A DNA stretch of 64,000 bases from Lobosporangium transversale (lineage: Eukaryota > Mortierellomycota > Mortierellomycetes > Mortierellales > Mortierellaceae). The stretch covers positions 952,501-1,016,500 of the forward strand of contig NW_019028982.1 in NCBI RefSeq assembly GCF_002105155.1, in the 5' to 3' direction. The notes beneath the pieces were generated by a model. That model was not told the origin of the DNA, searched no databases, and worked only from the letters and a program-made list of their open reading frames with translations. How positions within the stretch are numbered: position 1 is the stretch's first letter; every line of letters starts with the position of its first letter. Positions 23,146-33,948 of the stretch are shown in pieces. A program made the position numbers and the translations under genes.

Positions 23146-23466
23146 CTATTGTCTGATGTAGGTCGTTGTAGCAGTACCATAGTCATAGCACCCCAAAAGC
23201 TGCTTGCCATACACTGCTTTGAACAGTTGTGCCTCTTGTGACGTTGTCTTTTGGCGGTGAATAGGGGTGTCAGTCGGGTAGTCAAAGGCAACATCAAGTC
23301 CAAATGATGAGGCATTCTCTGAAGTAAAGTTGGCACAGTCTGGAAAGTCAAATACGCAAATATCGTTGACAGTGGGCTGGTACAGCTGGATGTGAAGCGT
23401 GCAAATGGCTTGGATGGCACCGACACCGAGGGCGGAGATCAACAAGAGGGTCTTGATGGCTGACAT
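23146..23466 (-). CDS. Small secreted protein, 106 residues
   Basis: Single-exon frame starting MSAIKTLLLISALGVGAIQA, a classical signal peptide with cleavage likely near residue 20. The mature part (about 86 residues) has four cysteines, one in each of ICTLH, ICVFD, PDCAN and LGCYD, two possible N-glycosylation sites (NFT, NAS) and no membrane anchor. A TATAAA lies at 23601-23606, read on the minus strand, about 135 bases upstream of the ATG. It is likely exported to the wall or medium. I recognise no family; a role at the cell surface or in host/soil interaction is a guess. The neighbour at 24394 is transcribed away from it. Confidence 0.7.
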   Translation of the reverse strand: MSAIKTLLLISALGVGAIQAICTLHIQLYQPTVNDICVFDFPDCANFTSENASSFGLDVAFDYPTDTPIHRQKTTSQEAQLFKAVYGKQLLGCYDYGTATTTYIRQ

Positions 23467-24393
23467 GACTGTGTGAGTGTGTATTGAGTCTTGGGTGTTG
23501 GGTGTATGTGTATGTGTATGTGTGTGGAGGACTGGCTAGCTTGCTTGACTTGTAGGAATGGCTGTTGTGATTTGGACAAGAACTAGTTGTATGGGACCTT
23601 TTTATAGAAAAGTTTGCAGAGGTGGGGTGGGATGTTCTGTTTGCAGGCGCAGTGTCTAATTGCAGGCGCAAGAAATCATAAATCAGGGCTCTTGGCGGGA
23701 CCTCGTTTTTTTTAACCTTTTTTGCTCTGTGTCTACTTTCAAACGTTCTTTTTAGGCCCTTATGCTTTATTTTGTCATGAGCATATTAGCATGTTCATAA
23801 ATGGATCCCAATTGTCTGTCAACTGTGCCTCCAGATTGTAACGCCCTGGAGACCTTTGGAGTTTAAAGGGGAAACCTTTTGGAGTTTAAAGGGAGCCCAT
23901 TTGTCTTGTGAAAAAAAATGTTCTCATTTCTCCCATCGCTGGTTGAAATAGTATGTAGCCATTGTTCCTATTGGCAGAAAACAAGGTTTGACAAAGTGAC
24001 AAAGTCGAAACCATTTTAAAGAATGAGCCAAATTATAAATGTCTATATGAGGACCCAATCGGACCACATTTGTGCGCAAGCTTTTTCCGACTTGAGCGTT
24101 GGATGCATGCAATTAAGAAACTTTGATTATATATATATATTCGTACATGTAAATACACTTCTGTGAAAAGCAATGTGAATGGGCTCCTCTGTTCTGGAAA
24201 CAGGTTTCTGTTTCATTTAAGGACATTTAGAACACTCAAATATATATGTATACATATAAAAGCAGGCGCTCTTCGCCCCTATAACAACCTTGCTTTTCAT
24301 CCTCTCTCTTTCTCATCCTCGCTAAGACTCTCACAAACACTCATACAGCTACACGTTCTTCAGAAAAGCAATACAAGAATACAAGAATACAAG
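23467..24393. promoter_or_regulatory. Divergent promoter region of two secreted-protein genes
   Basis: TATAAA occurs 135 bases before the minus-strand start (23601-23606) and TATAAAAG occurs 132 bases before the plus-strand start (24255-24262). Direct repeats TTTGGAGTTTAAAGGG (two copies, about 23856-23891) and GTGTATGTGTATGTGT (near 23500) are visible. An ACAAGAAT triplet repeat lies just before the right-hand ATG. Confidence 0.55.
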
Positions 24394-24852
24394 ATGCATT
24401 CAAAGTCCTATATCACACTTTTAGCCTTGGTCCTGGTCCTGCTCGTTGGCTCTTCCATGGTCCATGCTGCCTCTAACATGTGCCAAGGGTGCGTGGATGA
24501 TATGGCACACGCAGTTCCAGGCTGTAATGGGATCGATACCTCGAAGCAAGCATCCTTCAATGAACTTTCCAATAAAGAGCAGCAGTGCTTTTGCAACCTT
24601 GGCAAGGATGTCTCCTTCCTCGCGAAATGTGATGCTCTGTGTCCACCCGGCAATATTGAGGCCGTCCAGACAAGTCTTCAAGCGGCATATTCGGTCTACT
24701 GCAACAACACCAAGTTTGAAAATGGTGGGACAAGCGCAGAGGGAAGCTCTAATGGCTCTGGCCTCTCAGCCTTGTCTTCACCATCATCGGCTTCCGTCAT
24801 GTATGCGATCACCGCAGTTGTGCTCGCTGCTGTTGCATTAGTGCCTGTTTAG
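24394..24852 (+). CDS. Secreted cysteine-rich protein with GPI-type C-terminus
   Basis: 152 residues from the ATG at 24394 (a longer reading frame upstream lacks support and would bury the signal peptide). Residues 1-26 (MHSKSYITLLALVLVLLVGS, then SMVHAA) form a signal peptide. The ectodomain has eight cysteines, including MCQGC, PGCNG, QCFCNL, KCDALC and VYCNN, a spacing reminiscent of CFEM-like or hydrophobic-pocket wall proteins, but I cannot assign it to CFEM. A Ser/Gly-rich linker follows and the C-terminus is hydrophobic (VMYAITAVVLAAVALVPV), as in GPI-anchored proteins. It is likely attached to the plasma membrane or wall. TATAAAAG lies 132 bases upstream. Confidence 0.78.
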   Translation: MHSKSYITLLALVLVLLVGSSMVHAASNMCQGCVDDMAHAVPGCNGIDTSKQASFNELSNKEQQCFCNLGKDVSFLAKCDALCPPGNIEAVQTSLQAAYSVYCNNTKFENGGTSAEGSSNGSGLSALSSPSSASVMYAITAVVLAAVALVPV

Positions 24853-25884
24853 ACAAAGAACAGAGAGAGTCTTTATACACAATAAACACATACACACATA
24901 CATGTATTAGGCGTCAAAGAGTAAAAGGATGTCTCATATAAAGAATGACCTACCCAAGAAATCATGCATGGATATTCAGCAAATAAACAAGAATGCAAGA
25001 ATAGCAAAATGGTGTCTGTTGGACAATGTAAACACTTTAAGGTTTGGTGGTAAATGAGGTGCAAACATTTTGATGATGACTGACATGAGGATTGGAGCTG
25101 TGTGTCACCAAGGAGTACCCACCATCCCGCCTAGTGCAGGTTGCTGGTTCACACAGCAAGATAGTGCTTACTTTGAGTATTGCTCCATGGGTGCTCCTCA
25201 TTTATACTTGTGCAGGAGACAATAGAAGTGCTTCCATGGTGAAGAGTCCAAGGAAGTGCTTCTCAATATATATATATATATATATTGAAGCCTCTCTTCC
25301 AAAGCCAGTTGTTCATAACATAACAATAGGCACCAGAACCCCTCATTTTCGGGGCAGTACATTAATAAGTTCACCCTCCTATCATCTAAGCAATGCCGCC
25401 TCTACTAAATTTTCAATTTTCGAGACTGCATTTTAAAGCTTTTTTTTTTTTTTTTTTTGTGTGAATACTTTTTATTAAGAGATTGCTTGCTATCTAGCTA
25501 TCTAGCTTACCTGGTTATTATCCTAAGCTACAAGAAGCCAGACTCTTAGCCACCTTGGAAAGCGCTTTTCTTTGTCACCATCGAAAAGACTCTCCAAGAT
25601 GTTGTCCGGAGCACACCACGTGGAGGTGGTCTGGCATATCGTGCTCCGTTGGTCAGGCCCCATGGCCTTGCAAACGCCCGCACACACACACATTTATTAA
25701 CCCATTCCCATCCCCATCCCCATTCCCTTTCCCATTCTGGACCGAAGGGCTCCGCCATCGCAAGGCTCGTTAAAGAACCAGCTCAGGCTCATGCCCGTTC
25801 GGACCTACCTTAGATATGCATTGGTTATTGCACCTTGGATGTGCATTGTTGCTATGTTAAAGAGTGCTTTGTGTTGTGTTAGTA

Positions 25885-25888
<4 letters not shown>

Positions 25889-25916
<28 letters not shown>

Positions 25917-26335
25917 GGCTTTCTTATGTTTTTAATTGGTTTTTTTTTTTCTTTTTTTCTTTTTTCTTTTTTCTTTTTTCTTCTTTCTGATATGAGATCT
26001 TTTTTTTTACTTTTCTTTTTTGGGGCTTTTATTGAGTCTTTTTTTTTGGTTTTTTTTTTCTTTGGTTAATTTTTTTTTAATTGTGTTTTTTCTTTGGGTT
26101 ATTTTTTTTTTTCTTTGGTTTTTTTGGTTTATTTTTTTGGTTTTTTTCTTTGGTTTTTTTCTTTGGTTTTTTTCTTTGGTTTTTTTCTTTGGTTTTTTTC
26201 TTTCTTTTTCTTTTCTTTGGATTTTTTTTTTTTTTTTTTTTGGTTTCTTTTTTTTCTTTGGATTTTTTTCTTTTTTTTTTTTTTGATTTAGTTTTTTTTT
26301 TTTTTTTCTTTTTTTTTTTTTTTTTCTTTTTTTTT
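25889..26335. repeat. 450-bp poly-T/TTTGG low-complexity tract
   Basis: Nearly every base is T, with interspersed GG and C. Within it a 13-bp unit CTTTGGTTTTTTT is repeated about five times (26135-26200). Strand asymmetry is extreme: the reverse strand is pure A/C/G-poor purine-rich DNA. Confidence 0.9.
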
Positions 26336-26590
26336 TGAGGCATTTGTTTCCGGAGGCGTTTGTTTTTTGCCTGGATGGACTGTTCGGCCTCTCTTTGGTT
26401 TCACCCTTCGCCTAGTGGCGTCGAGCTTCGGTACCAGTGCCTTCCAGACCACGCTGTGGGAAGTGGTCTGGTTGCTATGATTTAGGATTATTCGTGAAGC
26501 CTTGACCATCATCCCAAGATGGGGTGGGCTGGCTATACGGCCGTGGAGAAGGTCTGTTCGTTTGACTGCGGCAGACTGGCCTTTGTACGA

Positions 26591-26670
26591 GGCCGTTTAG
26601 AGCGTGGCTGTTTAGAGCGTGGCCATCTGGAGCGTGGCCGTCTGGAGCGTGGCCATCTGGAGCGTGGCCA
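26591..26670. repeat. 15-bp minisatellite, about 5 copies
   Basis: The unit TCTGGAGCGTGGCCA varies slightly between copies. It keeps one reading frame open (LERGH/LERGR repeats, frame 26519-26830), but without other support I do not call a gene. Confidence 0.85.
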
Positions 26671-28200
26671 GTTGAATACGGCTTTTCGTTGGAGTGCAGC
26701 CGTTCGAGTATGGGCGCCTGAGTGTGGCAGCCTGGCTGTGCGTTATGAAGCCCCAGTTGCTTTAGCCAGCTTCATGTCGTTGCAGTCTAATCGTGGAATG
26801 AAAAGAGAGACACAAGCAGAAAATAAATAATCAGAACAAGGACAGTGAAGCACAGAGTGACAGTGTTGAGAACTTCAGTAAGAGTGATTGTTTAGGGAGT
26901 GTTGCTTACCTTTTTGTCTTGGTTGAGGAGGCCGATGGTCGAGGAGACCGAGGAGAAAGAGAAGAGAAAAGAAGAAAAAAGAAGAGAGTCAAAATTAGTC
27001 CTTTTTATATTGGTTTCTTATTATTATTATTTACGTTCGCGCAAGAAGAGGAGAAGGGCCGAGGAGTGATTGGTGTTCAAAAGCGCGCTGTACTAAGTAC
27101 CTTGCTTGCTGTACGCTCAAGAGCGACCAATAAAAGATAAGCAACAATTTAAAAAGATAAACAACAATATAAAAAGATAAAAAATAAATAAATATACGTG
27201 TCTTTGATGTCATCTGTCATATTTCATATGATAAAGAAGAGACTCTCACGATTGAAAGTGGGAATAATGCTCTGTCCTCAAGACTCATAAGGAAAACCTG
27301 TCTATAAACAACCAGAGCATGGACTGTATTGCTCTCGAGCTTGTTTACTCTTATTGATAAAGGAGATTATCTTCTTTATCCTCTTCTTCTATTTCCTTTC
27401 TTCACTCCTAACAAGAGATGGGATAGACTGTCGTTGGACCTGTACTTTGGCAGCTTGCCGTTTTTCCAGAGTGTGGTGGAAAATAACACATGACATTCGT
27501 AAGAATACCTCTGCGCCTTTTTTTTTTTTTATTTTTATTTTTTATTTTCATGCAATACAATGTAGAATACATTAAGATTTGAAGGTGAAACAAAGTATCA
27601 ACGTTTATATATCGACCAGTAAAAAGCACACGATCGTATCGAGGAAATGACGTGTCGTATCTCTTTGGCTCTTTGAAAAGGAAAATAAGGAAAAGAAAAA
27701 AAGGAAAAAAGTCTGTTTGAACAAAAACTGCCGCAGCACAGTTCCCACGACAATGCATCCTATTCTTTGTTAAGGATGAAGAGAAAGAATGGGAGAAGAG
27801 AGTCAAATAGCAAACTCTACTGACAGTACCTGATGAACCCCATTGCTAAAGAAAAAAAGGTACTCGAGCTTAATGCTGGCGAAAAATGGGAGTATGCGAG
27901 TGTTGATAAGCTTGTGCTCTGAATCCTGTCCTTTTACTTTAGTCGCGTCACATCGCTCACTGTTTTCCTTTCTCTCTTTGTTGCACACCATACAAAGAGA
28001 GCATTGTGGCTCGTGCTCTTGTTGTTGTATGTATATATGACCCTGCATATCTTTGAGGATGGTTATCCCTCCACCTGTAAGAGTTTTCTCTTTCTCCACC
28101 TTGCGAGCATATGAAAATTGACGGATGATATCACAGATGCGCAGATTATCCATTTTCAATTCCCGCTACGCCGCTTTCTTTTTTATTTTATTTTATTTTA

Positions 28201-28280
28201 TTTTATTTATTTTAATATATTTTATTTATTTTAATATATTTTATTTATTTTAATATATTTTATTTATTTTAATATATTTT
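28201..28280. repeat. 19-bp AT-rich tandem repeat, about 4 copies
   Basis: The unit TTTTATTTATTTTAATATA is repeated four times, directly left of the DIRS element. It offers no trace of the continuation of the NACHT gene that is broken at the other end of the element. Confidence 0.88.
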
Positions 28281-28290
28281 ATTTTATTTT

Positions 28291-28400
28291 ATTATCCTCG
28301 TAGCCATGGTCCATATGTGTGACCTCTTTTTATTCCTTCTGACCGAGAAAAAACTAAAAATAAAATAAATAAAATCTAGCGTTCGCTCTGATCTACTCTC
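28291..28400 (+). repeat. DIRS left inverted terminal repeat
   Basis: Begins ATTATCCTCGTAGCCATGG and runs through TATGTGTGACCTCTTTTTAT and CTAAAAATAAAATAAATAAA to CTACTCTCTATC. The complement of its outer 34 bases reappears in the internal complementary region and its body in the right repeat. Compared with the right repeat it has a nine-base insertion (GCTCTGATC-like) near 28383. Confidence 0.9.
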
Positions 28401-28450
28401 TATCTTCTTTTTTCTCGCTCAGGAACACATCCAGCGTATTGAAGTTCCAA

Positions 28451-29375
28451 ATGAGCGAGTATGACACTTCTGATCCAATTATACACTCTCTCCAGAGCCA
28501 GCTGGCTACACTCACCAGCCGGCTTGAAGCTCTCTCGACTAGCTCTGAATCCAGTCGATCGAACCCCTACTTGGTTCCAAAAGAACCAGCTTACGAAATT
28601 ACACCTGACGACTCCATTCTCGTCCACTACCCAGCAATGGACGGGAAAGATTTTTTCAAACATAAATCTGGAAACCGTGCAGACGATCTTGCATATGCAA
28701 CAGAAATGGCTAAAGAGATGCAGTCTTTTGCCAAAAACACAACCCAAACCTATTCTGCACCCAAATCGGCACTCATTGACTGGCCCGACTCTTCCTCTCA
28801 CCACAGTTCCACGGACAAAACAATCTCACGCTATCAATCACGATTGGCAAACCTTACAAGACCACTTGATCAATTTGCCACGGAAATGTTTTCCTACGAA
28901 GTTGACCCTGCGGTCGCACAAGCGTGTTTACAGCTCGCACAGACAATGCGTGAACATATTGCACACCTTGCACAGCAAATGTCAAGCGACAGGGAGGACC
29001 TTGTTTACCAAAGCGCACAAAATTTCAGTCACCAAGGACACAGTTGATCCACCAATTGTCTCTACTTCAGACTTCATTGAAGCCAGCAAATTGGCAAAGA
29101 GTGTTCGTCAGGCTACTAACCCGACAAGACAACGGGCGTACAACAGGAGGACTCAAAACCGGAGTTTCTTTAGCGCAAATACTTACAGACCCACTTCTAA
29201 TTCTAGCCAATCTCATCCATCGGGTCAAACTCAGACCGCCCACTATCAAAATGACAATGGTTCTTTTTTTGGGCGAGGCCAAAATCCAAGGAGAGGGGGA
29301 CGAGGCCGAGGCCGAGGCTACCAAACCCCTCAATCCAACCAGACAAGTCAGGCACAGACTGCAGGCCAGCAGTAG
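28451..29375 (+). pseudogene. DIRS gag-like ORF1, frameshifted
   Basis: First part 28451-29047 starts MSEYDTSDPI and contains a coiled-coil-like N-terminus and NPYLVPKEPAYE, a segment typical of DIRS ORF1. The frame then stops. A second frame, entered by a +1 shift near 29010-29040, continues to 29375 with a basic, RGG-like tail (GRGQNPRRGGRGRGRGY), expected for nucleic-acid binding. It would coat the RNA intermediate. The shift could be programmed, but with a second shift in the recombinase decay is simpler. Confidence 0.7.
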
Positions 29376-31243
29376 GTGGCCGTTTACAGATTTACAGAGA
29401 AGCATGGGCTCTCATAACCGACAACGAATGGGTCAAGTCGGTCGTCTCCGAGGGATTCAAAATCCCTTTCCACAAACGGCCACCGATATCCAGTTCAACA
29501 GCGTACCAAGCTCGAGTAGCAGCGGAGGAAGAGAAGGCGATCGATCAAGAGGTAATCGCACTCTTAGCCAAAAGAGCAATAGAGGTCGCTTCGGGCCCTG
29601 GTTTCAAGAGCCGAATATTCACTATCCCCAAGAAAACCGGGGACATTCGTCCAGTCTTAAATCTAAGACCGTTGAATGCCTACGTCTCAGAGCGGCACTT
29701 CAAAATGGAGACGATGACGACAGTATGCGCAATGTTACAGAAGAACGACTTTATGACAAGCATCGACCTATCAGACGCATTTCTTCACGTACTAATCCAT
29801 CCAGATTATCGTCATTATCTACAGTTCCAATGGAAGAACCGGAAATTTCAATTCCGTACACTTCCCTTCGGGCTCTCACTCTCTCCGCTAGTGTTCACCA
29901 AAGTTCTCAAGCCTTTCCTCAAATGGGCACGACGACGAGGAATTCGCATATCAGCGTACCTAGACGATTTGATAATCCTAGCCAAGAACAAAGAACAATC
30001 AATCCAGTTCACTCAACTAGTGCAAGACAAGTTGGCAGCGCTAGGATTCCTCATCAAGGAAGCCAAGTCTACGTTGATCCCGTCACAGAAAATAGACCAT
30101 TTAGGCTTCACCATCAACTCCCGGGATATGACTGTCACAGTTCCGAAATCCAAAGTCAGGGACATACGGCGCGAGGCAGGAAAGCTACTACGAAAAGGCG
30201 CCACTTCTTTAAGGGAACTTTCTTCGTTCGTCGGGAAAGCAATGGCAACATCTATGGCAGTGTTCCCAGCGCGATTCATGACACGGAATCTGCTTCACCT
30301 CAAGAACACAGCACTAAAAGCCAAGGGAGCTTCTTGGTCGGACACGGTCACCCTCACGGAACCAGCCAAGGAGAACCTTCAATGGTGGAAGGAGCAATTG
30401 ACGTCATGGAATGGTCTGTCATGGATTCAACAACAGACACAAATGGACATATACACGGATGCATCGGACACCGGATGGGGGATCGTGATCAACAATCAAA
30501 CATGGAGTGGCAAATGGACTCCACAAGAGAAAGACCACCACATCAACTGGAAGGAACTACAGACAGTTCTTCGAGCTGTTCAACTACCAATAACACAGGG
30601 CAAAATGATCAACATCATATGCGACAACACGACAACGATTGCACACATCAACAGGTTCGGAGGGACGAGGTCTCCGGAACTAATGAGACTAGCGGACACG
30701 TTATGGCGTCACTGCCTAGCAACGGGGACTCGACTTCGGACGACATACATCCCATCTGCATTCAACCCAGCGGATGCACCGTCACGGCGAATGATATCGC
30801 AATTGGAATGGAGGATCAGTCGCCCATTCTTTCAACAACTGGAACACCAATGGGGGCCACATCAGGTGGACCTATTTGCGTCGGCACAGAACAAACAGCT
30901 ACCGACATTTGTCTCATGGAAATTCCATCCAGATGCTCTGAAGATAGACGCCCTTCAACACAACTGGACAGAGATGGGCAACCTTTACATTTGCCCCCCA
31001 TGGAATCTTCTATCAATCATCTTGGAGAGGATACAGACCCAGAAACTGACAGCAACAGTAATAACCCCATGGTGGCCGAGTGCAATATGGTTCCCAACCA
31101 TCAAGGAGATGGCAGTAGCACCACCAATCCCGATCCCTCGGGAAGCAGTCCTACCAGCCGTCGGAAGCGCAAGCGATCTCCTCAGCAAGAATCCACTCTG
31201 GTCATTGACAGCATGGAGAATAAGAGGCGACGTAAAGATCTAG
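29372..31243 (+). CDS. DIRS reverse transcriptase / RNase H / methyltransferase-like protein
   Basis: Continuous frame, no ATG at the true start: the recognisable protein begins VGGRLQIYREAWALITDNEW right after the gag stop, in the -1 frame, so expression probably depends on frameshifting or reinitiation. RT motifs: PKKTGDIRPVLNLRPLN, SIDLSDAFLHV, LPFGLSLSP, catalytic AYLDDLIILA, HLGFTI. RNase H follows with YTDASDTGWG, WKEL, ICDNTT and ADAPSRR (D-E-D-D). Then the DIRS-specific methyltransferase-like domain: VDLFASAQNKQLPTFVSW, ICPPWNLL, ATVITPWWPSAIWFP. The first in-frame ATG (29672) would cut off the RT fingers, so it is not the real start. No stop or gap seen. Confidence 0.9.
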   Translation, partial: VGGRLQIYREAWALITDNEWVKSVVSEGFKIPFHKRPPISSSTAYQARVAAEEEKAIDQEVIALLAKRAIEVASGPGFKSRIFTIPKKTGDIRPVLNLRPLNAYVSERHFKMETMTTVCAMLQKNDFMTSIDLSDAFLHVLIHPDYRHYLQFQWKNRKFQFRTLPFGLSLSPLVFTKVLKPFLKWARRRGIRISAYLDDLIILAKNKEQSIQFTQLVQDKLAALGFLIKEAKSTLIPSQKIDHLGFTINSRDMTVTVPKSKVRDIRREAGKLLRKGATSLRELSSFVGKAMATSMAVFPARFMTRNLLHLKNTALKAKGASWSDTVTLTEPAKENLQWWKEQLTSWNGLSWIQQQTQMDIYTDASDTGWGIVINNQTWSGKWTPQEKDHHINWKELQTVLRAVQLPITQGKMINIICDNTTTIAHINRFGGTRSPELMRLADTLWRHCLATGTRLRTTYIPSAFNPADAPSRRMISQLEWRISRPFFQQLEHQWGPHQVDLFASAQNKQLPTFVSWKFHPDALKIDALQHNWTEMGNLYICPPWNLLSIILERIQTQKLTATVITPWWPSAIWFPTIKEMAVAPPIPIPREAVLPAVGSASDLLSKNPLWSLTAWRIRGDVKI

Positions 31244-32216
31244 ATGCAGGACTCTCACCATCCGCTATCACTCTACTAGATTCAGCAGGTGCCAACAGCA
31301 AAACACGTCGACAATATCTGCCAACTCAAGAGGCTTTCGCAGTATGGGCTCAACAAGAAGGCTTCGACCCTAGTACGCCAAATGCAATTGCTGTAGTTAA
31401 CTATTTATGCCATGCGCGGATTATCTATTCTTGGAGTAGGAATACCACTCTTAACAAAAAATCAGCCATCTTAAAGCTTTACGACGACACATCCGTGATC
31501 ACAGGCAATATCTACTTTCAGCGGTTCATGGCAGCAATGAAAAGTACTGGCGTATTTCAAATGGAGCACGTATCCGCACTCGACATTTCACCCATCCTTT
31601 CATACTTCCGCATGGAGGACAATGTGGATCTTGATATGCCTAAGCTCTCTCGCAAGCTCTGCTGGCTCTTAGGCGTTTGTGCGTTTCTCCGGCCAGATGA
31701 TATCGGTTGCATTGATGTGTCAAAGTCAGATATCAATGAAAGGGTCTTCTCCTTACCATAGTCTTCCCTAAGGAACGGCGCGATGGGCAGCGCATCATAA
31801 AGTCGATCTTCGTAGGTAGACACCCTAACGACAAGAAAATTTGCCCAGTCGAGGCCTATACAGAATACACCAGACGGATAGCGGACACACCTCTCGAAAT
31901 CGAGCACCACAAAGATCAGGATTATAAATTCAATCCTCTTATGCGTTTTGTGAAAGACAAGTCCAAAGTCCTTAGGGTCAGTACCATAGGCACTTTTATG
32001 AATGAAATCACACGTCGGATTCCAAATCTTCCGTCGAAACGGCCTCCTCCAAAGCCACGCGCTATAGGATCAACCTTGGCAGCCATCGCTGGCGTATCAA
32101 CCCAAGATATCATGGTTCAAGGGAATTGGTCGTCTGACAAGGTTTTCAACAAACACTACCGTGTTTCCCGCAAAACCCATTCAAATTTGACGACATCGGT
32201 TTTTGGTTCGCTCTGA
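31213..32216 (+). pseudogene. DIRS tyrosine recombinase, broken by one frameshift
   Basis: Starts within the end of the RT frame (MENKRRRKDLDAG at 31213). The SAM-like N-terminal half runs to 31761 and holds the box I arginine (CAFLRPDDIGCIDV). The catalytic half continues in another frame from about 31740 to 32216: IVFPKERRDGQRI, then PKPRAIGSTLAAIAGV (arginine of box II; no clear histidine at -3), GNWSS, and the tyrosine in FNKHYRV. It would integrate circular cDNA without target duplication. The shift lies in 31738-31758. Confidence 0.85.
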
Positions 32217-32218
32217 AG

Positions 32219-32312
32219 TCACATATGGACCATGGCTACGAGGATAATGATCTGGAAGTGCTACGAAGGACGCACTATCCTCATTATCAGAGTAGCCATG
32301 GGACATATGTCC
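32219..32312 (+). repeat. DIRS internal complementary region (ICR)
   Basis: Starts three bases after the recombinase stop. TCACATATGGACCATGGCTA... (to about 32250) is the complement of the left terminus; GATCTGGAAGTGCTACGAAG... (to 32312) is the complement of the right terminus. The junction at 32249-32252 predicts a circle junction in which outer ends share a single A. Confidence 0.9.
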
Positions 32313-32347
32313 CTCCCACACCTCCCTTTTCTTTTCACTCGTTACTA

Positions 32348-33948
32348 CAGTGGTCATCAAAGTCATTCAATGATTTGAATTTTTAACATTCTCATTCCTT
32401 TTCTTCATTCTCATCTAGCATGTGGCTAGTATATTTGGGGTAGTGCATTTGTTCCCACACCTCATGATTACTTTCATGTCTCATTCCTAATTATGACTTC
32501 ATTGTGAAATAAAACCAATTTCAATTTGACCTGCCTATTGAATGACTTCTGCTGAATTTCAATGTTGATTGCAAAAAAAACTTTTTCACTTCTCTTTTTT
32601 CTACCAAGATTACCTTCAGCTATATCTTCATACACCTCTACTTACAATTAACATTCCACATCGTTTAGTATTTATTATGAGGACGCTTTCTATGGAAAAG
32701 GTACAAAATGCTCAGGCCTTACTTCGACAAGGGAAGTCTACAAGCGAAGTGGCAAGGCAACTTGGTATCTCTATTTCATCGGCAATAAGGATCAGGAGGG
32801 ACGTCAAGGACAATATTCCTAAACCCAGAATGGGCAGACCCTCATTGGTTTCCCCTGCTACCAAGAGGGTTATTGCACGCGAGGTTGATACGGGGAAACT
32901 TAGATCCATTCTGGCAGTTCAAGAATACATCAGATCGAGCCATGGAGTGCATGTCAGTGTAGAGACTGCCCGACGCTATGTAAAATCAGAGGGTTTGAAA
33001 AACTATGTCCGCCCATTCAAGCCTAGGCTGACAAAAATGCAGATTGCGAAAAGGAAGAATTTTGCCCTCAACCACCTTGACTGGACTGTTGATGACTGGA
33101 AGCGAGTGATGTTCTCGGACGAAAAGCTTTTTGAAAGGCTAGGGTCCTTAGGAGGAAGAACACAATATAGGCGACCCGGCCACAGGACTTTAGAAGATCG
33201 AGATGTTAGAGAGAGATCAAGGGGAGCACATAACAAACTTATGTGGTGGGGCTGTATCACTTATCATGGTGTAGGCGATGGTTGCAGGATCCCTGCCACA
33301 GTTGATTCCTCTTTATATGTTGATGTTCTACAAGATTATGTCCTCGGCTCATGGAAGTGGTATGGCCAGGACCCTGAAAAGTTAATTTTTCAGCAGGACA
33401 ATGCAAGTGTTCATACGAGTAGGATGGTTAAAGAGTTCTTAATTAAGTCACACATTACCACTTTGGAGTGGCCTCCAAATTCTCCTGACCTCAACCCTAT
33501 CGAGAATGTATGGGCCTACATGGATCATCGGCTCAAGGGATATGAGAAGGTACCAAAGGATCTGGATGAACTATGGGAAAGACTACAGGATATCTGGACA
33601 TCTATTCCACCTGACTTCCTTGATGAGCTATATGAAAGTATGCCACGAAGGGTAGAGGAGCTACATCGCATGAAAGGAGGTCGTACACATTACTGAAGAA
33701 CAGAAAAAAAAAACAAATAAAGCAAAGCTGCTGATTTTCTTCAAATGTCATTCAATGAGATGCCAATAATTGGCATTCATCTAAATTTTCAATTAGCAAC
33801 AGGAGCTCATTGACATTGTAGTAGGAGTGACGTTGTCGATGGTCAAACTCGCTACGTAAGTTTCATTAGCGACAAGCAAGATCAAATTGGAGAAAGGAAT
33901 GAGAATGTCGAAATTCCTAATTCATTGAATGACTTTTGATGACCACTG
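32348..33948 (+). mobile_element. Tc1/mariner transposon, apparently intact, nested in the DIRS element
   Basis: 1601 bp with inverted repeats of about 54 bases starting CAGTGGTCATCAAA (32348) and ending in its complement (33948), flanked by TA on both sides (32346-32347, 33949-33950). Left and right repeats differ at a few internal positions. It carries one transposase gene. Confidence 0.95.
32677..33696 (+). CDS. Tc1/mariner-family DD34E transposase
   Basis: 339 residues, full length for the family, without a lesion. N-terminal HTH segment (VARQLGISISSAIRIRRDV), a second HTH-like part (HGVHVSVETARRYVKSEGLK), then the DDE domain: VMFSDEKLF (first D), IFQQDNASVHTS (second D) and NSPDLNPIENVWA (E, 34 residues after the second D). 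It cuts and pastes the element at TA sites. Start at 32677 (MRTLSMEKVQ) is the first ATG in frame; the longer upstream reading has no support. Because element and termini are complete, it may be active or very young. Confidence 0.95.
   Translation: MRTLSMEKVQNAQALLRQGKSTSEVARQLGISISSAIRIRRDVKDNIPKPRMGRPSLVSPATKRVIAREVDTGKLRSILAVQEYIRSSHGVHVSVETARRYVKSEGLKNYVRPFKPRLTKMQIAKRKNFALNHLDWTVDDWKRVMFSDEKLFERLGSLGGRTQYRRPGHRTLEDRDVRERSRGAHNKLMWWGCITYHGVGDGCRIPATVDSSLYVDVLQDYVLGSWKWYGQDPEKLIFQQDNASVHTSRMVKEFLIKSHITTLEWPPNSPDLNPIENVWAYMDHRLKGYEKVPKDLDELWERLQDIWTSIPPDFLDELYESMPRRVEELHRMKGGRTHY

Larger units (their letters stand above)
24853..28200. other. Low-complexity intergenic region
   Basis: No convincing gene. 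It holds a (TA)n microsatellite at 25267-25285, an extended T/TTTGG tract, a 15-bp minisatellite and A/T-rich tandem motifs near 27140-27195. A 118-residue minus-strand frame (28159-27803) and a 132-residue one (27806-27408) lack recognisable domains; I leave them uncalled. Confidence 0.45.

Noticed and set aside
25555-25773. Possible SINE or tRNA-derived sequence near 25.6 kb and 26.4 kb (shared GTGGTCTGG)
   Set aside because: The shared words are too short and no A/B box pair was convincing.
26020-26343. Phe-rich (plus) and Lys-rich (minus) frames
   Set aside because: They only translate the poly-T/TTTGG tract.
26519-26830. LERGH-repeat protein
   Set aside because: A 15-bp minisatellite divisible by three keeps the frame open; no other support.
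27408-28159. Two minus-strand frames left of the DIRS element as the missing 3' end of the NACHT gene
   Set aside because: They contain no WD40 pattern and are separated from the element by an AT-rich tandem repeat.
29044-31200. Long plus-strand frame (905 codons) overlapping the DIRS RT as one protein
   Set aside because: Only its last 180 codons are recombinase; the rest is an out-of-frame shadow of the RT frame.
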